Positions 8,674-16,962 of a stretch of DNA of 64,000 nt are shown here, in pieces. This stretch comes from BOG-1112 sp964635325 (GTDB lineage: Bacteria > Bdellovibrionota_B > Oligoflexia > Oligoflexales > Bog-1112): assembly GCA_964635325.1 (NCBI GenBank), contig CAZWOL010000002.1, forward strand, positions 1 through 64,000. Direction: 5' to 3'. The notes under the pieces are model-generated. The model saw nothing but the letters and a program-made list of their open reading frames with translations. It had not been told where the DNA came from and made no database searches. The translations under genes were made by a program, and so were the position numbers. Within the stretch, counting starts at the first letter, position 1. Each line of letters begins with the position of its first letter.

Positions 8674-9626
8674 ACCCCAGCTTTGACCATCTGAATGTTG
8701 CCTTGTTCGTTCGTGCTTACAGCATTGCGACCATGTTCCTTGGAATGATAGAGTGCAAGATCCGCTCGGGCAATTGCATCATCCGCTTTTTCCATCCCCA
8801 CTCGAATCTGACTGGTACCTAAACTGAGAGTGACGGGAATATTCGTCCCGTTGAATACAAATTTGTAATCCTGTATGGCTACTCGAAGTTTCTCAGCTAC
8901 AAGTACAGAGTCATGAAGGTCAGCTCCCGGGAGAATAATGAGAAACTCTTCTCCCCCATAACGACAGACTACATCCGTCTTGCGACAGGTGTCTTTGACC
9001 AGCTTTGCTACTGCAGCAAGTATGAAATCTCCAGCTTGATGACCATGAGTGTCGTTGATTTTCTTAAAATGATCGATATCTGACATCAGAAGAGAAATAG
9101 CGTAGTCTTCGCCTTCACCCATCATTTGATTGAGTATAGAGGGGAGGTACTGTTCAAAATGCTGTCTATTATATAGCCCAGTCAGTTTGTCAGTAATCGA
9201 CTGAGTCGCTTTTGCAGTGTATTGGTCCTGGAGATTGGTTTCTGCAGTAACATCTCGTATCAATAGAAAGATGCCTAATTTGCGGCCTTCAACGATGAAT
9301 GGATAGATGCCAAAGATTAGGTTCAAGTTCTTTTGGTTTGAGGTTTCACCATGGACCTCATCGATACGGGTTGGGTGATCGTTTTCAAGAAGGTCGAAGA
9401 CCGAAATGTTTTTGCCTCCGATCTTCAAAATCAATAGATCATCAAGAATTGCATTTTTAAGAATTTGCTTCGTTGTCATACTCGTCAATACACCAAAGAG
9501 CTGGTTGCATTTGACAACTTTTCCATCTGTTCCAAGAAGTGCATAGGAATCAATCAATGCATGGCAAAAGTCATCAAAGGGCTTAAATGCCTTTAGAAGC
9601 TCTTCTTTTGATTGTGACTCATCCAT
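8643..9626 (-). CDS. PAS-GGDEF diguanylate cyclase
   Basis: Cytoplasmic diguanylate cyclase, 327 aa, expected to make c-di-GMP from two GTP. Residues about 20-130 form a PAS-like sensory domain (LLGTDGKVVKCNQLFG). The GGDEF domain follows (DKLTGLYNRQHFEQYL to the C-terminus) with an intact active site RYGGEEF. The inhibitory I-site RxxD (RKTD) lies exactly five residues upstream of GGEEF, so product inhibition is likely. No transmembrane segments. It is 14 bases downstream of the STAS/zinc-ribbon gene, forming a two-gene unit. Confidence 0.92.
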   Translation of the reverse strand: MDESQSKEELLKAFKPFDDFCHALIDSYALLGTDGKVVKCNQLFGVLTSMTTKQILKNAILDDLLILKIGGKNISVFDLLENDHPTRIDEVHGETSNQKNLNLIFGIYPFIVEGRKLGIFLLIRDVTAETNLQDQYTAKATQSITDKLTGLYNRQHFEQYLPSILNQMMGEGEDYAISLLMSDIDHFKKINDTHGHQAGDFILAAVAKLVKDTCRKTDVVCRYGGEEFLIILPGADLHDSVLVAEKLRVAIQDYKFVFNGTNIPVTLSLGTSQIRVGMEKADDAIARADLALYHSKEHGRNAVSTNEQGNIQMVKAGVHPLSKKASA

Positions 9627-9640
9627 GCAAGCTCAAAACC

Positions 9641-10123
9641 TCATTGTAACGCTAGCCAACCAAAAAACTCACTTTCGAGTTCTTCCATTTCCATCGGTGT
9701 ACCACACTTGGGACAAGGTACGCGCGCTAATGTCTCCGTTTCCGGATTCTTAGGCATATTGTCTCCAGCTACAAAAAGATGCAACTTCTCAGTTCCACAA
9801 TTTTCGCAGGCATAACTTGCATAAACCGATTGAATGTCACAGGTACCCTTGAAGTTAGGAATCATATTAATTTGATTCACAATCTCTGGAGTACATTCTT
9901 CTAACACAATCTTTCTACCCGTTTCAAAAGATCTCATAAACTGAATCCAGGCACGTACACCTAGGCTATTAATGCCAGCAACATCTCGAAGATTAAATGC
10001 GCATTCTGAACCGACCTTGTCTTTGAGCTCGGCTAGAGTCACTTCGGCATCTTCATTGATACGACCATTAAAATAGATGGTGTCTCTGTTGCCTTCTTTG
10101 ATGATTCTGTAGTGCAATGTCAT
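9641..10123 (-). CDS. STAS-like domain fused to a zinc ribbon
   Basis: A 160-aa protein with two parts. Residues 1 to about 95 look like a STAS/anti-sigma-factor-antagonist domain (INEDAEVTLAEL, FNLRDVAGINSLGVRAWIQF), with a conserved serine in the position usually phosphorylated. Residues about 105-150 carry two CxxC knuckles (CENCG and CPKCG) typical of a zinc ribbon. It is immediately upstream of the diguanylate cyclase gene, which suggests a signalling role. The fusion is inferred from motif reading; partner proteins are not in the window. Confidence 0.7.
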   Translation of the reverse strand: MTLHYRIIKEGNRDTIYFNGRINEDAEVTLAELKDKVGSECAFNLRDVAGINSLGVRAWIQFMRSFETGRKIVLEECTPEIVNQINMIPNFKGTCDIQSVYASYACENCGTEKLHLFVAGDNMPKNPETETLARVPCPKCGTPMEMEELESEFFGWLALQ

Positions 10124-10178
10124 ACGACCTAGCGCCTTTAGTTAAGTTAGACCTCACCCAAGGAGAAGTCTAAGATAC

Positions 10179-10208
10179 CCAGCTCTCAACGTTTCGGAAG
10201 AGAGCTGG
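10179..10208. terminator. hairpin between speA and the STAS gene
   Basis: A perfect 9-bp stem (CCAGCTCTC, 10179-10187, with GAGAGCTGG, 10200-10208) and a 12-nt loop sits 75 bases beyond the speA stop. It lies in the leader of the STAS gene. A T-rich tract is evident only on the plus-strand side, so intrinsic termination of speA transcription is uncertain; it could also attenuate or stabilise the downstream message. Confidence 0.5.
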
Positions 10209-10282
10209 TCTTCTTTAGAGAATTTAGTTTTTTTTCTTATGTTTTCAGTTGCTTGCTGAAAATGGGAGGCAGCCTATCGAGC

Positions 10283-12214
10283 TTAGGAGCGGTTTTCAGC
10301 AAGATATGGGTAAGAATTCAGGTAAGCTTTAAGTTTCTTAAGAAGCGTATTGGCCCCTTCTTTTTTCAAGAGTCCCTTCTTCTTAGCATCGCGAATCTGA
10401 CGTCCGTAGCTTTGTACTATTTGCTGCATCTTGTAGTTGCGGCAAACGAGTAATTCGCTGATCGGGTCTCCTTTTGTAGTTTTGGAGATCTTCCACGAGC
10501 CGTCGCCTTTGGCAACCACTTCGACTTCATTGATAGCACCGAAAAGGTTGTGCTCATTTGCTAGGCTTTCCTGATATGCACCTACCAAGAAGAAGCCTAA
10601 GTAATAAGGATCTCCATTGGGCTTGTGGAGGTCGATTTCAGACTTTTCGTTTCCAACATCTGAGTAGCGTTCGATGCAACCATCGCTGTCGCATGTGATG
10701 TCGACGATTGTAGCTCTGTGCTCGGGTTTTTCGTGGTGTCGAGAAATCGGCAAAATAGGAAAGAGTTGGTCTATAGCCCAGCTGTCTGGGATAGATTGAA
10801 ATATAGAGAAGTTTGCAAGATATTTTGCAACTTTTAGCTTTTGCAAGTCCACAAACTCTTCGCCAGACGCTTTCTGTGCGGTTTCAAGTTGCAGAGTGCG
10901 TAAGCAGATCTTATGGAACAGCTCTTCTGCAAAGGCTCGTTCTTTTAGGCTGAGGTACCCAAGGTTGAAGAGAGAAAATAGGTCTTCATACAACTCGACG
11001 GCATCGTGGTAGTACTCGACGTAATTTTTGCTATTCATGTTATCGAGGATAAAGGAAAACTCACGAACACTTTTATGAACTTCGGCTAGAGTCGGTTTGT
11101 ATTTAGGGTTGTCGATTCCATCAAGAGTTTCCTCTCCTTGGACCTCGCGTACGTCTGTTACAATTACCGAGTGATAGGCAGCGATTACGCGACCGGATTC
11201 AGTGACGATATTCGGGCATTTTACTTTTTCGCTCTGACAAACTTCACCGATCACATATACAGCATCGTTTGCAAACTGTTGAAGACTGTAGTTTGCACTC
11301 GAGGTTGCTGAACTTTGACTACCGTCGTAGTCTACACCAACACCACCTCCGATGTTGAGATGACAAGGCTCAAATCCCATTTTCACAATTTTTGCGTAGA
11401 CACGAGCCGCTTCGCGTAGGGCGTTTTTAAATTTTTTAATTGCTGTGATCTGTGAGCCGATGTGAAAGTGCAGCATCGTCAGCTTGTCTTTGAGGTCATA
11501 GGCTTCGATCATGTTGAGTGCATGCATGATTTCGATGATCGTGAGTCCAAATTTAGAAGTCTCACCCGAAGACTTTTCCCATTTTCCTGAGCCGCGACTG
11601 TAAAGACGTATACGTAAGCCAAGCTCGGGCCATGCTTCTTTCGGTAACTTGGTATGTTTGAGTTGGTTGATGAACATTTGAAGCTCATCGGGGCCTTCTA
11701 CAACAAGAACAGTCTTGCGTCCCATCGATGCTGCTAAGAAAGCAAGCTCAATGAATTCTGTGTCCTTAAACCCGTTACAAATCAAAAGTGCGTTTTTATC
11801 GATAGAATAGCTAAGGGCAGCCATAAACTCGGTCTTGCTACCGACCTCTAGGCCCCATTGAACCTCACGTCCACATGCTACGATTGCATCGATAAATTCT
11901 TTACGTTGGTTGACCTTGAACGGAAAAACACCAAAGTGCTGGGCCGGATAGTTGAATTCGGCTTGGGCATTTTTAAAAGCCTTGTGCATCGAAACCATCT
12001 GGCTTCGGATAATTTGTGGAAAGCGAATGATCAAAGGAGTCCGAATATTCAATTCTTTCGCTTGAGTTACGATGTCAAAGAGCGGTATATTACTCTCGTT
12101 TTTTCCTGTTGGATGGCAGACTATATTTCCAGTTTTTGCGATAGAAAAATAGCCGGCTCCCCATTCGTTGATACCGGTCGCTTCAATCGTTTCGTTCACT
12201 TGTCTTATACCCAT
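10283..12214 (-). CDS. speA: biosynthetic arginine decarboxylase
   Basis: PLP-dependent alanine-racemase-fold decarboxylase converting arginine to agmatine, the first step of the agmatine route to putrescine. The PLP lysine sits in GVFPFKVNQ (about residue 95). The substrate/cofactor loop CHLNIGGGVGVDYDG and the catalytic-cysteine region VDITCDSDGC are conserved. At 643 aa it matches SpeA (about 630-660). An upstream in-frame TTG exists, but the ATG at 12214 with AGGGGG about 12 nt upstream gives the family-typical beginning and is preferred. No agmatinase gene is adjacent. Divergent from rsmD. Confidence 0.94.
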   Translation of the reverse strand: MGIRQVNETIEATGINEWGAGYFSIAKTGNIVCHPTGKNESNIPLFDIVTQAKELNIRTPLIIRFPQIIRSQMVSMHKAFKNAQAEFNYPAQHFGVFPFKVNQRKEFIDAIVACGREVQWGLEVGSKTEFMAALSYSIDKNALLICNGFKDTEFIELAFLAASMGRKTVLVVEGPDELQMFINQLKHTKLPKEAWPELGLRIRLYSRGSGKWEKSSGETSKFGLTIIEIMHALNMIEAYDLKDKLTMLHFHIGSQITAIKKFKNALREAARVYAKIVKMGFEPCHLNIGGGVGVDYDGSQSSATSSANYSLQQFANDAVYVIGEVCQSEKVKCPNIVTESGRVIAAYHSVIVTDVREVQGEETLDGIDNPKYKPTLAEVHKSVREFSFILDNMNSKNYVEYYHDAVELYEDLFSLFNLGYLSLKERAFAEELFHKICLRTLQLETAQKASGEEFVDLQKLKVAKYLANFSIFQSIPDSWAIDQLFPILPISRHHEKPEHRATIVDITCDSDGCIERYSDVGNEKSEIDLHKPNGDPYYLGFFLVGAYQESLANEHNLFGAINEVEVVAKGDGSWKISKTTKGDPISELLVCRNYKMQQIVQSYGRQIRDAKKKGLLKKEGANTLLKKLKAYLNSYPYLAENRS

Positions 12215-12321
12215 GGACGCGCTGTGCCCCCTCAATCTGAAAACGTCGTATGTACGCCTAGTGATGAATTTAAAAGATCAGACAGTCAAATCATTATTTA
12301 TGAAAGTTGGGATCTAATACG

Positions 12322-12936
12322 GTGAAAATCAACTCAGGTTCCCTCCGCGGACTGCGCATTATAATGCCGAAGAACAAGATTACAAGACCTACTTTGTCAA
12401 GGGTGCGTGAGGCCGTATTTAATATGCTGGCTCCCGATCTTTACGAAGCTGTCTTTTGGGATCTCTTTTCTGGATCAGGAGCTGTCGGGCTTTCTGCTCT
12501 AAGCAGAGGTGCTCGAGAGTGCGTCTTTGTCGAAGAGGAGCGTGAAGCAATTACTGCACTACGCAGCAACATTGCTGAGGCTCAGCGACGCCTGCGCCAG
12601 GATGAGGATTCAACAGCGACGATGGATTTGCTAGCAATGGATCTAAGCAAGGCTTGGCATCGCTTGCTAAGCTCGTCGACGCCAGATATTGTGTGGGCCG
12701 ATCCTCCTTATAGTGATAGCCTTCGATGGGCCGATTTTTTCCGAGAAAAACTCACAAATCTAATGATGCCAGGAAGTTTGCTGGTCATGGAATTTGCTAC
12801 TACAGATGTCGAAGCTGCAGAAAGACTCTTTTCTGTAGACCCGCGCTGGGAATCCGTTAAAACTCGACGCTATGGTGAAGTCTCGATCCTAATTTGGAGA
12901 AAGCATAATGACGATGCAGCTGACGCGAATGCATAG
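12322..12936 (+). CDS. rsmD: 16S rRNA (guanine(966)-N(2))-methyltransferase RsmD
   Basis: Class I SAM-dependent methyltransferase that methylates G966 of 16S rRNA. The start is assigned to GTG at 12322 because it yields the family beginning (VKINSGSLRGLRI) and has GGGA upstream; a TTG at 12307 would add five residues. The SAM-binding region is WDLFSGSGAVGLSALSRGA, and the catalytic motif is ADPPY, as in N6/N2 purine methyltransferases. Length 204 aa, typical. It overlaps coaD by 29 bases, a common rsmD-coaD pairing. Confidence 0.92.
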   Translation: MKINSGSLRGLRIIMPKNKITRPTLSRVREAVFNMLAPDLYEAVFWDLFSGSGAVGLSALSRGARECVFVEEEREAITALRSNIAEAQRRLRQDEDSTATMDLLAMDLSKAWHRLLSSSTPDIVWADPPYSDSLRWADFFREKLTNLMMPGSLLVMEFATTDVEAAERLFSVDPRWESVKTRRYGEVSILIWRKHNDDAADANA

Positions 12937-13414
12937 TGCTGGAATTTACGTAGGAACCTTTGACCCTCTAACCAATGGTCATTGTGACGTCATTCGACGT
13001 GCTAGCTTTCTCTTCCCCAAACTTATCGTAGCTATTGGAGAGAATGTCAAAAAAACCGAGTTTATGTCGGTGCACGAGCGAGTCGATCTTGTGACACAGG
13101 TTTGTCGTACTCTTAACGACAACATTCAAGTACGCTCTTTCAAAGGTCTCTCCGTCAATTTCGCTCTCTCTGAGGGGGCAACGGTAATGATTCGAGGCTT
13201 GCGCACAGAGGCCGACTACTCTTATGAAATGCAGATGGCTATGATGAACCAAAATCTCGATCCTCGCATCGAGACCGTATTTATTCCCACGAGCCAAGAG
13301 CTCGGACATATCTCTTCTTCTTTAGTAAAAGAAGTTGCTCTTATGGGTGGAGATGTCTCTCGTCTAGTGCCTGCTTTGGTTTTTGCTAAATTGCGTGAGC
13401 GATCGTTGTATTGA
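12908..13414 (+). CDS. coaD: phosphopantetheine adenylyltransferase
   Basis: Transfers AMP from ATP to 4'-phosphopantetheine, giving dephospho-CoA in coenzyme A synthesis. The T/HxGH nucleotidyltransferase motif is GTFDPLTNGH near the N-terminus, RGLRTEADYSYEMQMA is the family signature, and the ISSSLVKEVA motif near the C-terminus is the second nucleotide-binding element. 168 aa, usual size. The ATG at 12908 has GGAGA at 7 nt, inside the end of rsmD; an internal ATG at 12929 is closer to typical N-termini. Confidence 0.94.
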   Translation: MTMQLTRMHSAGIYVGTFDPLTNGHCDVIRRASFLFPKLIVAIGENVKKTEFMSVHERVDLVTQVCRTLNDNIQVRSFKGLSVNFALSEGATVMIRGLRTEADYSYEMQMAMMNQNLDPRIETVFIPTSQELGHISSSLVKEVALMGGDVSRLVPALVFAKLRERSLY

Positions 13415-13426
13415 AATGTAAGTGAA

Positions 13427-14800
13427 CTACTTTGCCTCTAGTGGACTTTTCTGTGACAAAGGTAGGCCTGCTTCTTCAGATTCTTTGAGATAGAAATGTA
13501 GGTAGAGGCTTGTTTCTGAATCGTTCTTTGCAGAGCGTTTGAAAATAGGTCCTATAATTGGTATTGAATCTAAATATGGTATGAGTGAATCGCTTTCTCC
13601 CTCACTTTTAAATTGGATACCACCGACAACAGCTGGCTGTTCTAACGGCATTGCAATTTCGCTCTCAATCTTGTTCTTTTGAATGTGTGAACTTGTCTGG
13701 GATGATGCTGTCGAAACAGTGAATGAGTATTGCATATGTGCTTTTTTTGCTTCGAGTGCAAAGACTTTGACTTTGAGGTCTAGTCCAAGCTCCTTCCATG
13801 AGTAGGAAGTTCTGTTTTTGTGTTCATTCGTATCCTTGGCAACCAAGACCTCTGATCCGCTTTGCAGTCGTGCTTCACTAGCACCGAGTAACCAAATCAC
13901 GGGTTCTCCAAGTACATGTGCACGTTTCGTTTTTAGTGCTGCATCGAGTTTGAGGTTGGTATCCATGCTAAGTGGATTTTGCGAACCGAGATTGGCATCG
14001 ATCGAACCCTGCCACCCGAGTTCTCGAGCTAGGCTTTTTTCGACAACAATGATTTTTGCATACAACAAGTAGGAGTGAGATTGTATTTGTTCTTTGCAGC
14101 TAACTAAGACGTTTTTTGTGTATATCTCCGAACCAGCAAGATGCTCGACAAGTCTCTGTTGATTTTTTTCGGTGATTTTCTCATTACATGATGCAAGTAC
14201 TAAAATGGCCCCAGATTCTTTCACAGACACTTGAAAGCGAGGCCCAAGGCTTTTTGAAATATTTTGGGTAACTGCATTTTGTTCTGATTCATTAAGTGTA
14301 GCTTGAAACGAACAATTGTTTCGCAAATCACATAAATTCTTGAGTTGGTAGAAATTTTTGAAATCTGCGCTTTGGCCATGTATACGCTCGAAGATGGAAT
14401 CCCACTCCAGGCCTGCTGCTTTAGTCAAATGAGCAATTTCATCGGACTTTGGAGCCTCCTCTTGCCCCTTTGGTCGAACCTCAATGAAGTATTTGAAATC
14501 TTCATCAGCTTTGTTCTCTTGCACAACGGTTAGAACAACTAATCCCGATTTGAGTCCCAGTACACGCAAGTGCTTGGGATAGACCTGTATGTCGACAATG
14601 CCTCGACGTGAGACTTGGACGCTTGCTCCCTTGGGTAGAGTCAATTTCTCAGCTTCTCCGATGTTGAGGGTGTGATTGCTGTGGCGACTCTGTAGTTCGG
14701 CATCGATGACTTCATCTGCGAACGAATCCTCCGTCGCTGCTGGTAGTGACCAAGGTGTAAAGCTAAGCAGAAAAATAAGTATTCTAAGAGTGCGGGCCAT
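13427..14800 (-). CDS. CpaC/RcpA-like Tad secretin
   Basis: A 457-aa exported protein (signal peptide in the first 22 residues, ending LPAAT). Residues about 45-110 match the pilus-formation N-terminal domain of CpaC/RcpA (GEAEKLTLPKGASVQVSRRG). The C-terminal half is a secretin domain: GEPVIWLLGASEARLQSGSEV, then PYLDSIPIIGPIFKR and a short beta-rich tail. CpaC forms the outer-membrane channel of Tad (Flp) pili. It is the last gene of a four-gene cluster and overlaps the CpaB-like gene by 17 bases. The cluster has no TadA ATPase, TadB/C or CpaE here, so either the remaining parts are elsewhere or this is a reduced system. Confidence 0.8.
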   Translation of the reverse strand: MARTLRILIFLLSFTPWSLPAATEDSFADEVIDAELQSRHSNHTLNIGEAEKLTLPKGASVQVSRRGIVDIQVYPKHLRVLGLKSGLVVLTVVQENKADEDFKYFIEVRPKGQEEAPKSDEIAHLTKAAGLEWDSIFERIHGQSADFKNFYQLKNLCDLRNNCSFQATLNESEQNAVTQNISKSLGPRFQVSVKESGAILVLASCNEKITEKNQQRLVEHLAGSEIYTKNVLVSCKEQIQSHSYLLYAKIIVVEKSLARELGWQGSIDANLGSQNPLSMDTNLKLDAALKTKRAHVLGEPVIWLLGASEARLQSGSEVLVAKDTNEHKNRTSYSWKELGLDLKVKVFALEAKKAHMQYSFTVSTASSQTSSHIQKNKIESEIAMPLEQPAVVGGIQFKSEGESDSLIPYLDSIPIIGPIFKRSAKNDSETSLYLHFYLKESEEAGLPLSQKSPLEAK

Positions 14801-15209
14801 ACTGAATCTTCGTTTCTAAGCACGATTTGTAAGGGCCAGCGTCACGTGGACTTACTAGAGTTAGCAAACCCCTATTTTTGGAGCTTAGCAATTCTGGCAA
14901 AGATCCCGCTGCTTTGAAGGAGAGGCTCGTTACTACATAGGGTTCGGATTGAAGAACTATAGCGCTAACATTTTTTAGAATACAAAAATGATTTTTCCCC
15001 GTCTTTTTCAAAAAATGAACCTTGCTGCCAAGTTGGGGGCGTTGCTTAGAAGTCCATGTCTTGTTCGGTAGCGATATGAGAATTTTCTCAGGTACGTAGC
15101 TTTCACCAGCACTTGATTCAGGACGCAGTAGAAAAGAAAGTGTGATCCCGATCACAATGCAACTCAAATGAGAAATGAGTGGGGGCAATCGTTCTAAAGA
15201 TAATTGCAT
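14784..15209 (-). CDS. CpaB/RcpC-like Tad assembly protein, short
   Basis: A 141-aa protein with an N-terminal membrane segment (about residues 14-28) and a periplasmic part. The pattern LGSKVHFLK...CILKNVSAIVLQSEP...LPELLSSKNRGLLTLVSPRDAG resembles the C-terminal RcpC/CpaB domain (value, variable loop, strand, then residue-rich 'L..A...G.L.L.LR..D'). It is only about half the usual CpaB length and lacks a clear SAF domain. GAGGA lies 7 nt before the ATG. It sits between a small membrane protein and the secretin, the usual cpaB-cpaC order. The family call is by pattern and position. Confidence 0.6.
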   Translation of the reverse strand: MQLSLERLPPLISHLSCIVIGITLSFLLRPESSAGESYVPEKILISLPNKTWTSKQRPQLGSKVHFLKKTGKNHFCILKNVSAIVLQSEPYVVTSLSFKAAGSLPELLSSKNRGLLTLVSPRDAGPYKSCLETKIQYGPHS

Positions 15210-15517
15210 GATAGGTCCTCACCTGTTGGGCCCTTTATGCCAGTGGGTTGATTTGTTTGTAAAGCTTGAACAAAAAGACAGAGAGCTGGAGGGCTTGCTC
15301 CACGTGGAATCCAGTAGGTTGCGGCATCCGTAGGTGGAGGTATGCATTCGCTCGGATAGCTCTGTTCCCAGTAGTCATCGGAGGCGGATGAACATTCAGA
15401 TCTCTGTCTTTGAAAGGAATAAGATGAGCGCTCCAACTCCTCCAGAGCTGCTTTTGTCAAGTGCAAGGTTGCACTCAACATGCTGAACACCAAGATGACA
15501 AGCGCAAAAGCATTCAT
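15194..15517 (-). CDS. small pseudopilin-like or TadE/G-like membrane protein
   Basis: A 107-aa protein starting at the ATG at 15517, which overlaps the upstream stop (ATGA). A longer in-frame reading to 15628 is not needed. An N-terminal hydrophobic helix (MNAFALVILVFSMLSATLHL) follows directly after the start, then a helical linker and a cysteine-containing globular part. This is the layout of minor pilins or TadE/TadF proteins, but no signature proves it. Its end overlaps the CpaB-like gene by 16 bases; the CpaB ribosome binding site lies inside this gene. Confidence 0.6.
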   Translation of the reverse strand: MNAFALVILVFSMLSATLHLTKAALEELERSSYSFQRQRSECSSASDDYWEQSYPSECIPPPTDAATYWIPRGASPPALCLFVQALQTNQPTGIKGPTGEDLSCNYL

Positions 15518-15906
15518 GGCAAAATCTCTTTTGCAGAATGAATCCAATTGGGCCAATGAAGGTGACTGGATCGTGGGTTTTGTTTTTTTGTCGATCCATG
15601 AATATTTGGAAACAACGTATGAATGCAATTGTTGTTGTGTTCATACAGAGGGTGCTCCAGTTGCTCGCGGATTTGTATGAGTTGTTTGATAAGATGAGGT
15701 TTTTGGCGAGATATAAAAGCGTAAGCATCCGCAATATTGCGAAGATTTGCTTTGCGTTGGGCACATGCCATCCACTCGGCATCAGCAAGTTGTAAGCTTT
15801 CTAAGCGCTCACGAATCGAAGCAAAATTTGCCAAGGTTCTAAATGTGCAATTCAAGCAGAAAATGCATGTGATTGTTTGAAAGATAATAGGGATTATATA
15901 GATCAT
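15514..15906 (-). CDS. small membrane protein, first gene of the Tad-like cluster
   Basis: A 130-aa protein with an N-terminal hydrophobic segment (residues 1-18) followed by a charged helical stretch (LQLADAEWMACAQRKANLRN), recalling the N-terminal helix plus linker of Tad minor pilins. The C-terminus is histidine- and asparagine-rich. Its ribosome binding site GGAG lies inside a stable hairpin (15907-15927). ATGA overlap with the next gene supports real expression of both. Function inferred from position only. Confidence 0.58.
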   Translation of the reverse strand: MIYIIPIIFQTITCIFCLNCTFRTLANFASIRERLESLQLADAEWMACAQRKANLRNIADAYAFISRQKPHLIKQLIQIREQLEHPLYEHNNNCIHTLFPNIHGSTKKQNPRSSHLHWPNWIHSAKEILP

Positions 15907-15927
15907 AAACTCTCCGAAAGAGAGTTT
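15907..15927. promoter_or_regulatory. hairpin occluding the ribosome binding site of the first Tad-like gene
   Basis: A perfect 8-bp stem (AAACTCTC 15907-15914 with GAGAGTTT 15920-15927) and a 5-nt loop lies immediately upstream of the ATG at 15906. On the minus strand the Shine-Dalgarno GGAG forms part of the right arm, so folding would block initiation. It may also act as a weak terminator of mqnA, which ends at 15964; only three T residues follow the stem. Confidence 0.5.
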
Positions 15928-15963
15928 TAGCTTCTCAAGCAGAAGTCATCGAGGGGAATCGCT

Positions 15964-16953
15964 CTAAATCTGACAGACTTCCTGCCATCGCAAAAGCTTA
16001 ACTGCAGTCTCGTGGTCGAGTGCTTGATCCGAGATAGAACGTGAGAGGCACAAAAAGACCAGTAATCCTCTAAATTCTTCAGGACCCAAGCGATACTTGA
16101 TTTCTTTCCAGTACTCAATCAGTGGTAAAGCATTGCCTTGATCATCGGTCGGAGGAAGAGCTGGAATGTAGCCTGTAGGCTCGAGGCGCATGCGCTTTTC
16201 AGCAAGCTCTCCAATCTCAAGAACCTTGCGACGCCAACCATTCAAACAAAGACCCTTGCTTTGCCAAACTGCAAATACAAAAGGTAAGCCTGTGATGTCT
16301 TTCCACAGCTGACCAAAATCGATGGTCTTGGCATAGTTGCTGTGTTTTGCCAAAGCTTCATCACCAATCAAAAGTTCGATCGGTCTTTGGCTTCCAGAAA
16401 GTGGAGCAAAGTTGCGAGATGCCATAAACTTAAACGCATCGTATCCAAACCAGATGAGGTAGTAGATCTTGCTAAGAGCAACGCTACTTGCCGAAGAGTT
16501 CGGGAATTTGATAGTCGGACATTCGTTAAGGGGGAGGCTTGGTAAATTTTTTGCAGCTTCGAGGATACGTTGTGAGATTTGTCGTGCATCAAAATCGGAA
16601 TTTGCAGAGAGATCTTTGAAGAGTTCTCTCAGTATTGCAACTCTCTTTTCTAAACGCTCAACGTATGGAAGATGATCATTGTGTAAACCAAAGTAGACGC
16701 TGCGAACGTAACCATCACTTGCAATTCCTAGAGGCAAGGCCATCTCAAAGCCAGGTTGGTTCAAACAAATACTGGAGCAAGGAGCAAGATGTATATCTCC
16801 TTCTTGTAACCATTTGTTGACAAGTGTGGGAACGCCCAGCTTGATGTCGATCATCAAACTACGTGCGCGCATAATTTCCTGACGAAATGGAACTAGGTTC
16901 CAAAAAGGAATCATACCTACGTTTAGCTTTTGAATTTTCGAATGTTGATTCAT
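15964..16953 (-). CDS. mqnA: chorismate dehydratase-like menaquinone biosynthesis protein (MqnA family)
   Basis: MqnA converts chorismate to 3-[(1-carboxyvinyl)oxy]benzoate, the first step of the futalosine route to menaquinone. It has a periplasmic-binding-protein-like fold. Diagnostic stretches are LNVGMIPFWNLVPF at the N-terminus, IHLAPCSSICL, and IELLIGDEALAKH followed by DFGQLWKDITGLPFVFAVW. At 329 aa it is some 40-50 residues longer than typical MqnA, from an insert around residues 85-140. It lies 9 bases after hemL in the same direction. No other mqn gene is visible in the window. Confidence 0.82.
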   Translation of the reverse strand: MNQHSKIQKLNVGMIPFWNLVPFRQEIMRARSLMIDIKLGVPTLVNKWLQEGDIHLAPCSSICLNQPGFEMALPLGIASDGYVRSVYFGLHNDHLPYVERLEKRVAILRELFKDLSANSDFDARQISQRILEAAKNLPSLPLNECPTIKFPNSSASSVALSKIYYLIWFGYDAFKFMASRNFAPLSGSQRPIELLIGDEALAKHSNYAKTIDFGQLWKDITGLPFVFAVWQSKGLCLNGWRRKVLEIGELAEKRMRLEPTGYIPALPPTDDQGNALPLIEYWKEIKYRLGPEEFRGLLVFLCLSRSISDQALDHETAVKLLRWQEVCQI

Positions 16954-16962
16954 GACTCTCAG

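Noticed and set aside
15396..15788. 130-codon minus-strand frame overlapping the Tad-like genes
   Set aside because: The two alternative frames have ATGA overlap, ribosome binding sites and N-terminal membrane helices, so this third frame is not needed.
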